The notes: generated by a model from the sequence alone, not told the origin. DNA of 64,000 nucleotides from a bacterium M00.F.Ca.ET.205.01.1.1 (GCA_004791255.1 SRUQ01000008.1:1-64000); one strand, 5' to 3'. Positions 36,322-44,997 are shown, counted from the stretch's first letter. Numbers and translations are program-made.

Positions 36322-38774
36322 GATTGGAGCTCCTTTTCAGCTTGCGGTAGGGAGGTGGAGAGGTCGGGAATGAGCTCAGCGGCCCAGGCGACGTTTCGGG
36401 CGCACAACCAGGCTGCGAGGAAGCCGTCTCGCCCGTGTTCGGCGGCGATGCTGGCGATCAAGGCCTGATCGGTTTTTGAGGATGCGGCACAGAGCGCCAG
36501 CCCAACTTCGGACAAGCCAAGTTCGAACAGGCGGTTGCCACGCCGGGACTGGCAGTAGTAGTCGCGTTTCGGCGTTGCCCGCGCCAGGATCTCTATCTGG
36601 CGGTCGTTGAGGCCGAAGCGGCGATAGATCGCCGTGATCTGCGGCTCGATCGCGCGTTCGTTCGGCAAGAGCAACCGGGTCGGGCAGCTCTCGATGATCG
36701 CGGGCGCGATGTTCGAATTGTCGATGTCGGACAGCGACTGCGTGGCAAAGATGACGCTGGCGTTCTTCTTGCGCAGCGTCTTCAGCCATTCGCGCAACTG
36801 GCCGGCGAAACCTTCGTCGTCAAGGGCGAGCCAGCCCTCGTCAATGATGAGCAATGTCGGCCGTCCATCGAGCCGGCCACCAATGCGATGGAAGAGGTAG
36901 GAAAGAACCGCCGGTGCGGCTCCGGTGCCGACAAGGCCCTCGATTTCGAAAGCCTGCACGGATGCCGCGCCAAGGTGCTCCGCCTCGGCATCGAGCAACC
37001 GGCCGTAGGGACCGCCGATGCAATAGGAGCGAAGGGCCAGCTTCAGATCATTCGCCTGCAAAAGCACGCTCAGGCCGGTGATGGTGCGTTCCTCGACTGG
37101 CGCCGAGGCGAGCGACGTCAGTGTGGCCCAGATGTGCTCCTTGGCATCCGGGGTGATAGCGATGCCTTCGCGCGCCAGGATCGCCACGATCCAGTCGGCG
37201 GCCCAGGCACGCTCGTAGGTGTCGTGTATGCGGGCAAGTGGCTGGAGCGAGACCGAGGCCTCCGTGCCTTCGGTGAGTTCGCCCCCGAGATCGTGCCAGT
37301 CGCCGCCCATGGCAAGTGTTGCGGCGCGGATCGAACCGCCGAAATCGAAGGCAAAGATTTGGGCCTGCGCATAGCGGCGAAACTGCAAGGCCATCAGTGC
37401 CAGCAGCACCGACTTGCCGGCGCCGGTGGGGCCTACAACAAGCGTGTGCCCGACGTCGCCGACATGCAGGGACAACCGGAACGGGGTCGAGCCCTCGGTC
37501 TTGCCGTACAGCAAGGGGGGCGCACCGAAGTGCTCGTCCCGTTCCGGCCCCGCCCACACGGCAGAGAGGGGAATCATGTGGGCGAGATTGAGTGTCGAGA
37601 TGGGCGGCTGGCGGACATTGGCGTAGGCGTGTCCGGGCAATGAGCCTAGCCAGGCGTCCACGGCATTGATGGTTTCGACCATGGCGGTGAAGTCGCGGCC
37701 CTGGATGACCTTCTCGACGAGATGAAGTTTCTCCTGCGACACCCGCGGATCGGCGTCCCAGACAGTCACGGTCGCAGTGACGTAGGCCATGCCCGCCACG
37801 TCTGCCCCGAGTTCCTGCAAGGCCATGTCGGCGTCGGCGGACTTGTTGGCGGCGTCGGGGTCCACGAGCACTGACGGCTCGTTGGTCATGACCTCCTTCA
37901 GGATCGCCGCAATCGACTTGCGTTTGGCGAACCATTGCCGCCGTATCTTCGTCAGCAGCTTGGCGGCATCAGTCTTGTCGAGCAGGATCGCGCGTGTAGA
38001 CCAGCGATAGGGAAAGGCGAGCCGGTTGAGGTCATCAAGCAGACCCGGCGTGGTAGCGGTCGGGAAACCGACGATGGTGAGCACGCGAAGATGCTGGTCG
38101 CCAAGGCGCGGTTCGAGCCCACCGGTCAGTGGCAGGTCGGCCAGCAGCGCATCGAGATAGATGGGTGTCTCCGGAACGCGCACGCGGTGGCGCTTGGTCG
38201 AGACCGTCGAATGCAGGTAGGTCAGCGTCTCGCTGTCATCGAGCCACCGGCATTCCGGCATGAAGCCGTCGAGCAGGGAGAGCACGCGCTCGGTGCGATC
38301 GACAAAGGCGCGCAGGACTTCGTTGGCATCTATGCCAGATTGATCGCGTCCCTCGTAGAGCCACGTCTCGGCGCGGGCGGCTTCCTCGGCCGGCGGCAGA
38401 TAGAGGAAGGTGAGGAAGTAGCTCGATACGAAATGAACTTCTTCTTCTTCGAACTCGGCTTTGCGTTCGGCGTCGACCAGGCGAGAGGCGGGATCGGGAA
38501 ACTGGCTTTCAGGATAGGTCGCGGCGTCGTGCCGCTGCGCCTCGACAAAGAGGCTCCAACCCGAACCGAGGCGACGGAAGGCGTTGTTGATGCGCGAGGC
38601 CACCGCGACCAGTTCGGCCGCGACGGCAGATTCGAGATCCGGCCCGCGGAACGTGGCGGTTCGCTGAAAGCTGCCATCCTTGTTCAGCACCACGCCAGGC
38701 GCGACGAGCGCAACCCATGGCAGGTAGTCGGCAAGGCGGCAGACGGTGCGGCGATATTCGGCAAGGTTCATCAT
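36318..38774 (-). CDS. trbE: TrbE, VirB4-like ATPase
   Basis: The roughly 818-residue ATPase begins NLAEYRRTVCRLADYLPWVA. It has Walker A VVGPTGAGKSVLLALMALQF, Walker B PTLLIIDEGWLALDDEGFAG and the RLLLPNERAIEPQITAIYRR block near the C-terminus. It powers pilus assembly and substrate passage at the inner membrane. The longer frame from 38936 is rejected; tandem ATGs at 38774 and 38771 are both possible. It starts 10 bases after the trbD stop. Confidence 0.95.
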   Translation of the reverse strand: MMNLAEYRRTVCRLADYLPWVALVAPGVVLNKDGSFQRTATFRGPDLESAVAAELVAVASRINNAFRRLGSGWSLFVEAQRHDAATYPESQFPDPASRLVDAERKAEFEEEEVHFVSSYFLTFLYLPPAEEAARAETWLYEGRDQSGIDANEVLRAFVDRTERVLSLLDGFMPECRWLDDSETLTYLHSTVSTKRHRVRVPETPIYLDALLADLPLTGGLEPRLGDQHLRVLTIVGFPTATTPGLLDDLNRLAFPYRWSTRAILLDKTDAAKLLTKIRRQWFAKRKSIAAILKEVMTNEPSVLVDPDAANKSADADMALQELGADVAGMAYVTATVTVWDADPRVSQEKLHLVEKVIQGRDFTAMVETINAVDAWLGSLPGHAYANVRQPPISTLNLAHMIPLSAVWAGPERDEHFGAPPLLYGKTEGSTPFRLSLHVGDVGHTLVVGPTGAGKSVLLALMALQFRRYAQAQIFAFDFGGSIRAATLAMGGDWHDLGGELTEGTEASVSLQPLARIHDTYERAWAADWIVAILAREGIAITPDAKEHIWATLTSLASAPVEERTITGLSVLLQANDLKLALRSYCIGGPYGRLLDAEAEHLGAASVQAFEIEGLVGTGAAPAVLSYLFHRIGGRLDGRPTLLIIDEGWLALDDEGFAGQLREWLKTLRKKNASVIFATQSLSDIDNSNIAPAIIESCPTRLLLPNERAIEPQITAIYRRFGLNDRQIEILARATPKRDYYCQSRRGNRLFELGLSEVGLALCAASSKTDQALIASIAAEHGRDGFLAAWLCARNVAWAAELIPDLSTSLPQAEKELQS

Positions 38775-38784
38775 GATCGCGCCC

Positions 38785-39066
38785 TCAAACAGACAGGTGA
38801 GCGGGGAGGCGCAGATGCCGGCGGCCGACTTCCATGAACAGCGGATCGCGCTTGGCGGCCCACACCGCCGTGAAATGCCCAAGCGCCCAGATGATGAGGC
38901 CGACCAGCCAGAGGCGCAGGCCGAGGCCAACCGCACCTGCCAGTGTGCCGTTCAGGATTGCGATGGAGCGGGGTGCGCCGCCAAGCAGGATGTGCTCGAT
39001 CAATGCCCTGTGAACCGGGACGGTGAACCCCGACACCGTGTCGACTTGTTCGAAAGCGGTTGCCAT
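38785..39066 (-). CDS. trbD: TrbD, VirB3-like membrane protein
   Basis: The 93-residue protein is GFTVPVHRALIEHILLGGAP, then SIAILNGTLAGAVGLGLRLW and GLIIWALGHFTAVWAAKRDP, with two membrane helices and the invariant P-V-H-R near the start, as in TrbD/VirB3. It works with TrbE, and the two are fused in some systems. Its ATG overlaps the trbC stop (ATGA at 39066-39063). Confidence 0.95.
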   Translation of the reverse strand: MATAFEQVDTVSGFTVPVHRALIEHILLGGAPRSIAILNGTLAGAVGLGLRLWLVGLIIWALGHFTAVWAAKRDPLFMEVGRRHLRLPAHLSV

Positions 39067-39398
39067 CAGATCAGCGCCCCGCCCGCAAACGAGAAGAACG
39101 ACAGAAAGAAGCTCGACGCTGCAAAGGCGATGGACAGGCCAAAAACGATCTGGATCAGCCGCCTGAAACCGCCTGAAGTATCGCCAAAGGCCAGCGTCAG
39201 GCCGGTGACGATGATGATGATGACGGCGATGATCTTGGAGACCGGTCCTTCGATCGACTGAAGGATTTTCTCGAGCGGCTGCTCCCACGGCATCGAGGAG
39301 CCGGCCGCATGCGCCGATGGGGCCAGCACTAGGCTTATGACAAGGGACGTGGCGACGGTAGTTGCGTGCCGGTAGCAGCGAGAAAGCTTGCGGGTCAT
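39066..39398 (-). CDS. trbC: TrbC, conjugative pilin precursor
   Basis: The 110-residue protein has a long signal peptide ending SAHAA, then GSSMPWEQPLEKILQSIEGP and two hydrophobic helices (IIAVIIIIVTGLTLAFGDTS and IQIVFGLSIAFAASSFFLSF). This is the VirB2/TrbC pilin architecture. In RP4 the pilin is trimmed and cyclised by the TraF peptidase; a TraF homologue is encoded at 59,933-60,478. It overlaps trbB by four bases. Confidence 0.95.
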   Translation of the reverse strand: MTRKLSRCYRHATTVATSLVISLVLAPSAHAAGSSMPWEQPLEKILQSIEGPVSKIIAVIIIIVTGLTLAFGDTSGGFRRLIQIVFGLSIAFAASSFFLSFFSFAGGALI

Positions 39399-40375
39399 GA
39401 ATGGTCTCCTGTGTTGTCCGGGGTGGCTTGTGAGATGCGATAATCGCCGGCAGGGCCGAGCCCTTCGACACGCGCGAGTTCGGCGAGCCGCCGGGCCGAG
39501 CCGCGCCCTGTGAGGACGGCAACAAGATTGATGGTCTCTGCGATCAGAGCGCGCGGCACCGTGACGACGGCTTCCTGGATGAGTTGCTCGAGACGGCGCA
39601 GGGCCCCGATCGCGGATCCGGCATGCATGGTGCCAATGCCGCCGGGATGTCCGGTGCCCCAGGCCTTCAAGAGGTCGAGGGCCTCGGCGCCGCGCACTTC
39701 GCCGATCGGGATGCGGTCTGGTCGCAAGCGCATTGAGGATCGGACCAGGTCGGAAAGCGTCGCCACACCATCCTTTGTCCGCATGGCGACAAGGTTGGGG
39801 GCAGAGCACTGGAGTTCGCGCGTGTCTTCGATGATGACGACCCGATCGGTTCCCTTCGCGACTTCGGCGAGCAGGGCATTGGTCAGGGTCGTCTTGCCTG
39901 TCGATGTGCCGCCGGCGACGAGGATGTTCGCGCGCGTAGCGACTGCGGCACGCAAGGTCGCCGCCTGATCGAGGGTCATGATGCCAGCCGCCACATAATC
40001 ATCGAGTGTGAAGACCGCGACGGCGGGTTTGCGGATCGCGAAGGTCGGAGCGGCGACGACTGGCGGCAGCAGTCCCTCGAACCGTTCCCCGGTTTCGGGC
40101 AATTCAGCAGAGACCCGCGGGGAACGGGAATGCACTTCAGCGCCGACATGATGGGCGACCAGGCGCACGATGCGGTCGCCATCAGCGGCAGACATCACGT
40201 CCCCGGTCTCGGCCAGACCTTCAGTGAGGCGATCCACCCAGACACGACCGTCGGGGTTCAGCATGACTTCGACGACGGTGGGATCGTCCAGGAGCCGCGT
40301 TATCTTGGCTCCGAGCGCTGTGCGCAGCATGCGCGAACTGCGCGCGAGGCCTTCGGAATTGTTATGCAAAACCAC
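39395..40375 (-). CDS. trbB: TrbB, VirB11-like traffic ATPase
   Basis: The 326-residue hexameric ATPase has LDDPTVVEVMLNPDGRVWVD and Walker A ILVAGGTSTGKTTLTNALLA. Further blocks are the Asp box VVIIEDTRELQC, the His box with GTGHPGGIGTMHAGSAIGAL, and PDRIPIGEVRGAEALDL. It switches the machine between pilus assembly and DNA transfer. It starts with GTG at 40375 behind GGGGACTGG. It is the first gene of the trb operon as now arranged, so its promoter should lie in 40376-40563. Confidence 0.95.
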   Translation of the reverse strand: MVLHNNSEGLARSSRMLRTALGAKITRLLDDPTVVEVMLNPDGRVWVDRLTEGLAETGDVMSAADGDRIVRLVAHHVGAEVHSRSPRVSAELPETGERFEGLLPPVVAAPTFAIRKPAVAVFTLDDYVAAGIMTLDQAATLRAAVATRANILVAGGTSTGKTTLTNALLAEVAKGTDRVVIIEDTRELQCSAPNLVAMRTKDGVATLSDLVRSSMRLRPDRIPIGEVRGAEALDLLKAWGTGHPGGIGTMHAGSAIGALRRLEQLIQEAVVTVPRALIAETINLVAVLTGRGSARRLAELARVEGLGPAGDYRISQATPDNTGDHS

Positions 40376-40413
40376 GATCCAGTCCCCGTTTCAGTCGGGA
40401 ACAACTCGGACCG

Positions 40414-40427
40414 TCCCCGCTCGGGGA
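40414..40427. promoter_or_regulatory. Inverted repeat upstream of trbB
   Basis: TCCCCG and CGGGGA arms separated by CT, 39 bases upstream of the trbB start. It could be an operator at the trb promoter; the short spacer makes a hairpin unlikely. Confidence 0.35.
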
Positions 40428-40517
40428 TGATCAAGAGAGCCAGAAACCAGGCGGATTCAACAGGTTTCGAGCGGAGTAGTAGTGTGGCGTGCAAAGACAG
40501 GCCGACGGCGATGGTGC

Positions 40518-40529
40518 CACCAATTGGTG
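40518..40529. promoter_or_regulatory. Perfect 12-bp palindrome between hipA-like gene and trbB
   Basis: CACCAATTGGTG is an exact palindrome 143 bases upstream of trbB and 35 bases past the stop of the HipA-like gene. It may bind a dimeric regulator of the trb operon. A 12-bp palindrome can arise by chance in 64 kb, so support is weak. Confidence 0.35.
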
Positions 40530-40563
40530 CGGCCCCGGCCCTGCGGGTACCCAGGTATCCGGC

Positions 40564-42399
40564 CTAGTCGAAGGTTTCTACACGCTCGGCAACGAGGCGG
40601 CGGATCGCGGCGGCGGCCTCGGCGGCGGAACCGTCGTTGGCGATCAGCGGCGGAACTGTAAGGTCGGCGGCTCCGGCGCCGACCGCCTCAACGACAGCAG
40701 AAATGGTCCGGTCGGCCTCGCCTGCCCTGATTCCCGCCGTGGCAGCAAGGGTCTTGAAGTCGCTGCGGCGCAAGCGGTCGTCTTTGCCGTTCAGCTTGAG
40801 AGCCATGCGATCGCGTTCAAGGCGAGGAAAAACCCGCGTTGTCACCGCGTCATAGAGCGGCGCCATGCGCACGGTGGAAAAACGGTCGCTGCCGGGCTCG
40901 GCGATCTTGAGCAGCGCGAGGTTCTTGAGGTGCATGTCGCCATCGGCGATCAGCCAGGCGAAGACCGCGCGCCGCAGTACCAGCAGCAAGTCCTCCTCTG
41001 GCGCAGTCGACAGCGGCCGCAGGGCGCGCGCGACGCGCTCGATCGTGCCGTCATACTTGGCCTCGGTCGGCACTGCGAGGACCGACGTAAAGTCCTCAAG
41101 CGCCAGCATCCGCGTGTCGTTGTCGCCGCGGCGAATGTCGAAGCGTTCGACGATCAGTGCCGGAGGCATGTCGTCTGGCATCGGCAGGAGCGCCACGGAC
41201 GGAACCTCAAAGCCCGCAGCGGTGCCCAGTTTAAGCGATATGTACTCGACGATGGACAGGATTTCGAACCCGCTTGTGCCTGCGGGCTTGAGGATATGCG
41301 TGAACGGCCGGCCCGTGCTCGGCAACAGCGTGCCATCTTCTGCAAGGAACATGGGCGCCTTGATCTGGATGCCGGAGAGCCGCGGCGTGTCGCTGCGAGC
41401 GAAGATCGCGGCAAGATTGCGCTCAAAGCTGTCTTTCAGCGATCCGCTGCCTGGTCCTTCATAGCGCCCGGTAAAAACACCGTCGGTGGTGAAGCGGGTG
41501 AGCGGTGTCGTTAGAATGTCGGCTGGGAGCGAAGCGAGTTCACGTTGGTCTTCGGCAATGGTGATGTTCGACATATAGCGCTTGCCCGACTTCAGCAGGG
41601 CGCGTTCATCACGCTCCTTGAGCACTGACTCGAGCCAGCCTTCCGGCAGCAAAGCTGTGATAAAGGGCGGCAGTCGGCCCGGCGTAGTCTGACGGATTAG
41701 CGGCGGACCTCGCCAGTCTTGCCCGCGCCAACGCCACTCGAAGCCATCATGGGTCAGGTGGCCGACCGGCGCGGTGTGCCAAGCGACGGTAAGGTCGAGC
41801 GCGGCCTCGTTGGTAACCGGCGCGGCGGGGCTGCGGAGCAGATAACGTTCCGCCTGTTCCCCCTCGCGGTACCATTGGTTCTCGCGAGCGAGAGTCCAGA
41901 GCGCGTCGGCGGCGTCTTGCGGTGTGCCGTATTCCTCGACGAGGCGTTCGGAGATCTGGGTTCGCATGGTATCGTCGATGGACGCGGCGTGTTCGCTGCG
42001 CAGGCGGAAGGCTTCGAGAAAGCGCTGACGAATGGCCGAGACGTCGACGCGAAATTCGCCCATGCCATCATCAACGACCGCCGGGGCCACCGCGGGGTGG
42101 TCCGGGGCGATGTTCTGGATGATCTCGAGGCCGCGTAAGCGTGTTCGCTGGCTACGGCGTCCGCTCATGAAAAGTCGGCCGTCTCGGGTCGGCCCCAGCA
42201 GGACCGCGGCGGCGGCTGACAGGTATGCTTGAGGATAGAGGTAGCGGGCAATCCGGACCGCGTGTCGCATGACTGTCGCGTCGACATCGTCGCCCTGGTC
42301 GACATAGATGCCACGCATCAACTGAACCAGCCGACCGGTTTCCGCTAGGTAGTGGCTGCGGGTTTTGTCGATCGTTTCCCCGACGAGATGGAGAGCCAT
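40564..42399 (-). CDS. HipA-like Ser/Thr kinase fused to an N-terminal AbiEi-like domain
   Basis: The 611-residue protein joins two toxin-antitoxin modules. Residues 1-95 (GRLVQLMRGIYVDQGDDVDA, then YLYPQAYLSAAAAVLLGP and GRRSQRTRLRGLEIIQ) look like an AbiEi-type wing/antitoxin domain. Residues from about 175 on are HipA-like: LPEGWLESVLKERDERALLK, SGIQIKAPMFLAEDG, THILKPAG with the ATP-binding Lys, FDIRRGD, and the catalytic loop LIADGDMHLKNLALLK, then MAPLYDAVTT with the metal ligand Asp. The kinase looks active. No hipB gene is next to it. Two palindromic operators sit in its promoter. HipA of E. coli phosphorylates glutamyl-tRNA synthetase; the target here is unknown. Confidence 0.8.
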   Translation of the reverse strand: MALHLVGETIDKTRSHYLAETGRLVQLMRGIYVDQGDDVDATVMRHAVRIARYLYPQAYLSAAAAVLLGPTRDGRLFMSGRRSQRTRLRGLEIIQNIAPDHPAVAPAVVDDGMGEFRVDVSAIRQRFLEAFRLRSEHAASIDDTMRTQISERLVEEYGTPQDAADALWTLARENQWYREGEQAERYLLRSPAAPVTNEAALDLTVAWHTAPVGHLTHDGFEWRWRGQDWRGPPLIRQTTPGRLPPFITALLPEGWLESVLKERDERALLKSGKRYMSNITIAEDQRELASLPADILTTPLTRFTTDGVFTGRYEGPGSGSLKDSFERNLAAIFARSDTPRLSGIQIKAPMFLAEDGTLLPSTGRPFTHILKPAGTSGFEILSIVEYISLKLGTAAGFEVPSVALLPMPDDMPPALIVERFDIRRGDNDTRMLALEDFTSVLAVPTEAKYDGTIERVARALRPLSTAPEEDLLLVLRRAVFAWLIADGDMHLKNLALLKIAEPGSDRFSTVRMAPLYDAVTTRVFPRLERDRMALKLNGKDDRLRRSDFKTLAATAGIRAGEADRTISAVVEAVGAGAADLTVPPLIANDGSAAEAAAAIRRLVAERVETFD

Positions 42400-42407
42400 G
42401 ATGCCTG

Positions 42408-42436
42408 ACTTTCGCGTGTTTCATATACGGGAAAGT
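42408..42436. promoter_or_regulatory. Operator palindrome 1 of the HipA-like gene
   Basis: Arms ACTTTCnCGT and ACGnGAAAGT flank a 9-base centre. The site is 8 bases upstream of the ATG at 42399 and overlaps the proposed -10 element. It is nearly identical to site 2 at 42471-42501, so the pair was probably shaped by one dimeric regulator. Confidence 0.75.
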
Positions 42437-42462
42437 TAGTAGATTAAGTGCAGCAGGGTCAA
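42434..42462 (-). promoter_or_regulatory. Predicted promoter of the HipA-like gene
   Basis: On the minus strand TTGACC (42462-42457) and CTAACT (42439-42434) are 17 bases apart, a good sigma-70 spacing. The -10 overlaps the edge of operator 1 and the -35 lies between the two operators, so a protein bound to both would block RNA polymerase. Confidence 0.5.
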
Positions 42463-42470
42463 GAGATTAT

Positions 42471-42501
42471 AACTTTCGCGTATTTCATACACGTGAAAGT
42501 T
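42471..42501. promoter_or_regulatory. Operator palindrome 2 of the HipA-like gene
   Basis: Arms AACTTTCnCGT and ACGnGAAAGTT around a 9-base centre, 11 matched bases per arm except one position. The centres of sites 1 and 2 are 64 bases apart, about six helical turns, so bound dimers would face the same side of the DNA. Confidence 0.75.
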
Positions 42502-42689
42502 ACAAAAGAGCGACCCCAAGGGAGATATCGACATTGGCGACTTCGGCTGGGTTGATCAACGACTGGTCCGCTCGGGCTCAGATCGCTAACGATCGTGGGC
42601 AAATTCAAGGCCGCTCATGCCACACGAGCACAGCGGCAAGACCATCTCTCCTCTCGGGTTGGGTAGCATGTATCAACGCACGACGCGCA

Positions 42690-42790
42690 GAAGGGAGCCG
42701 CCTGGGACTATGTGAAATGGTTCGCCAGCGGCTCAAGGACTCAGCAGCCAAAAGCACCACCTTTTGCCGTAGGGCAAATTGCCACGGCGG
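42690..42790 (+). pseudogene. Possible solute-binding protein remnant
   Basis: The plus-strand frame around 42696-42740 reads GAAWDYVKWFASG, a block found near the C-terminus of sugar-type ABC solute-binding proteins. What follows (RTQQPKAPPFAVGQIATA) is only loosely similar. There is no N-terminal part. It may be a scar of an earlier gene at this cargo boundary. Confidence 0.3.
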
Positions 42791-42821
42791 CTTGCGCCAC
42801 CGGAGCTTCTTTGCGTCGTCA

Positions 42822-42837
42822 GACCCGGCGTCGGGTC
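42822..42837 (-). terminator. Hairpin behind the proX-like gene
   Basis: GACCCG and CGGGTC arms around a 4-base loop, 31 bases past the stop of the minus-strand proX-like gene. No U-tract follows, so it may be a transcript-stabilising hairpin rather than a classical terminator. Confidence 0.35.
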
Positions 42838-42868
42838 GGCCTGGCGCGGCTACTTCGGCGAATTGTGA

Positions 42869-43903
42869 TCAGCTTGCAATTTTGGCACGGTCAACCCAGG
42901 TGTTGAACTGTTCCTGATGGGCTTCGATCCATTTCTGCGCCAGTTTCTTGATGTTGCTGTCGCTGCCGCCCTTTTCGCTGATCGTTTGTTCCCAGGTCGA
43001 CCAGTCGGCCAGCGGGAACGACATCTGCTCTACGAGCTTCTTGACGGCCGGATTGGCTGCAATGAATTCCCGGTTGGCGACGGCGTTCCAGTTCCATGCC
43101 GCCATGGCCATGCGGCAAGGATCAGCGCCGCCTGCGCAACCGCTGACGCCAGGCACCAAGGCAGAGCCCTTGTTGGGGACTGATTCCGGCAAGGCATCGA
43201 AGGGCGTCGGCAGCCAGACGACATCTTTGCCAGGCACCAGAGCCTTGTTCATCCAAGAAGGGCTCCAGGCATAAAAGAATACCGGCTCCCCGCGCTTAAC
43301 ACGGGCGACGGCCTCGACCATCAGCGCCTCGTATTTGCCGCGGACCGAATTGACGCTGCCCTTGAGTCCGAATTTCTCTAGCTGGAAGTCGACGACGTCG
43401 CCGCAACTCCAGCCTGGATCGCAATTGATGAGGTCGGCTTTGCCGGTCGTGCCGAAAAGTGCGGCGATCTTCGCATCCTTCATCTGATCGAGCGTAGTGA
43501 TGTTGTTTGCGTCGGCGGTTTTTTTGTCGATCAGATAGCCATTGATGCCGCCGCCTTGAATTAGGCCACCGCCGACGATCTCCGCCTCCGCCTCGACCTT
43601 CTTGTAGCCCGGCTCGCGCTGCGGGAAGTTTATATCGGTCGCGATATCGAGATCGCCCTGGGCCGCCGCTTGGAAGAACAAGGTGGTGTTGAGCGTGCTA
43701 AGCTTGACGTCGTAACCGAGTTCCTTCATCGCCGCCATGCCGATCTGGGCAACGACATAATTGGCGCCTAGGCTGTCGGACTGGGCGTACCGCACCGTCT
43801 TGCCGCTCCCAGGCAGGTCTTCGGCGAAAGCAGTTTGGCTTAGAGAGGCCGCCAGCACCATGCCGGTGACAAAAAGGGAAAAGGTTTTCAGGCTGTGCTT
43901 CAT
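42869..43903 (-). CDS. proX: Glycine betaine/proline-type ABC solute-binding protein
   Basis: The 344-residue protein has a signal peptide (TFSLFVTGMVLAASLSQTAF, cleaved before EDLPG). The OpuAC/ProX domain has VRYAQSDSLGANYVVAQIGM, KLSTLNTTLFFQAAAQGDLD and IATDINFPQ. A Trp/Tyr-rich binding region (EPVFFYAWSPSWMNKALVPG) could form the aromatic cage that holds quaternary amines. Two Cys pairs (INCDPGWSCG and GCAGGADPC) may form disulfides. The start follows AGAAGGAGAAC. It is the third gene of the transporter after the ATPase and permease. The exact ligand (betaine, choline, carnitine or similar) cannot be decided. Confidence 0.85.
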   Translation of the reverse strand: MKHSLKTFSLFVTGMVLAASLSQTAFAEDLPGSGKTVRYAQSDSLGANYVVAQIGMAAMKELGYDVKLSTLNTTLFFQAAAQGDLDIATDINFPQREPGYKKVEAEAEIVGGGLIQGGGINGYLIDKKTADANNITTLDQMKDAKIAALFGTTGKADLINCDPGWSCGDVVDFQLEKFGLKGSVNSVRGKYEALMVEAVARVKRGEPVFFYAWSPSWMNKALVPGKDVVWLPTPFDALPESVPNKGSALVPGVSGCAGGADPCRMAMAAWNWNAVANREFIAANPAVKKLVEQMSFPLADWSTWEQTISEKGGSDSNIKKLAQKWIEAHQEQFNTWVDRAKIAS

Positions 43904-44058
43904 CGATGTTCTCCTTCTGGATTTTTCTTTGGACTTCACTGAGTTCGAGGTTCGGCTGTAACGCGGGCACTGCAAGGGATAGGCAATGAATTCCTGTCCG
44001 GCGGAACGAGCCGCCAGTGTCGTCATTCCGGTGGTGGTTGCCGCCGGAGCGGCTCCGC

Positions 44059-44997
44059 TCAATGCGTGTGGTTCGCTGCGGTTGTTGCGATGGCCTCGTG
44101 CGATCGCTCGCCTTTGAAAAGATTGAAAAGGTAGTGCAGCACCGACCTGCGCTTGCGGCCGGTCGGCTGGGCAAGCTGCTGGGTGATGCGATCAAGCATC
44201 ATAGCGAGCAGGACGATGGCGATGCCACCGACGGCGGCGCGACCGACATCGAGACGTCCGAGACCTTGGAGAACCACGAGGCCAAGGCCTTCCGCGCCGA
44301 TCATGGCGACGACTACGGACATCACCATCGCAGTGAGCACGGTCTGGTTCAGTCCTCCGAGAATGGTGGGGATAGCCAACGGCAGCTGTATTTCCCACAG
44401 AAGCTGGTGCTTATCGGCGCCGAAGGCGAGACCTGCTTCGACCATTTCCTGCTCTACCATGCGAATACCCAGATTGGTGAAGCGGATGAGCGGCGGTGCA
44501 GCGGCTGTCACGACCGCCACTTCGCCCGGCACTGTGCCGACGCCGAACAGCATGACGACCGGTACGAGGTAAACGAATGTCGGTGTGGTCTGCATAATGT
44601 CGAGCACCGGCCGCACCACGCTCCAGACCTTGTCGTTACGAGCACACCAGATCCCGGTCGGCACGCCGATGGCCGTGCAAAACACGATGGCCGTGGTAAT
44701 CAGCGAAAGCGTTGTCATGGCCTCGGTCCACACCCCGATGGCTGCGATCACGACAAGTGAGATGGCGCTGAACACCGCGATGCCGATGCTGGCAAGCCGA
44801 TAGGCGGTCAAGAACACCAGAACGACGAAGATCGGGAACGGAATTTCGTGCAGTATGTAATCGTTGAACGACAACAGGTTTTCGACCGGCCACTTGATTG
44901 CAATAAACAGTGGACGGAGGTGGAGCGCGACCCATTGGACGGCGTCTGCAATCCACTGGTCCACCGGAAAGATGGCTAGATCATCGGCATCAAGCAT
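44059..44997 (-). CDS. proW: Glycine betaine/proline-type ABC permease
   Basis: The 312-residue inner-membrane protein has six or more helices. The BPD permease signature includes PTGIWCARNDKVWSVVRPVL, DIMQTTPTFVYLVPVVMLFG and the coupling loop GLAFGADKHQLLWEIQLPLA. The N-terminal 70 residues (VDQWIADAVQWVALHLRPLF) match ProW/OpuAB. It overlaps the end of proV by eight bases and has GGGAGG ahead of its ATG. The C-terminal tail (GRKRRSVLHYLFNLFKGERS) extends beyond the usual end. Confidence 0.9.
   Translation of the reverse strand: MLDADDLAIFPVDQWIADAVQWVALHLRPLFIAIKWPVENLLSFNDYILHEIPFPIFVVLVFLTAYRLASIGIAVFSAISLVVIAAIGVWTEAMTTLSLITTAIVFCTAIGVPTGIWCARNDKVWSVVRPVLDIMQTTPTFVYLVPVVMLFGVGTVPGEVAVVTAAAPPLIRFTNLGIRMVEQEMVEAGLAFGADKHQLLWEIQLPLAIPTILGGLNQTVLTAMVMSVVVAMIGAEGLGLVVLQGLGRLDVGRAAVGGIAIVLLAMMLDRITQQLAQPTGRKRRSVLHYLFNLFKGERSHEAIATTAANHTH

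Noticed and set aside
40564..42399. Calling the HipA-like gene a complete hipBA pair
   Set aside because: No HipB-like gene is adjacent; only the fused N-terminal domain could play that role.
42534..42917. 127-codon plus-strand frame upstream of the HipA-like gene, a possible hipB
   Set aside because: No helix-turn-helix pattern, no ribosome-binding site, and it runs into the proX-like gene on the other strand.
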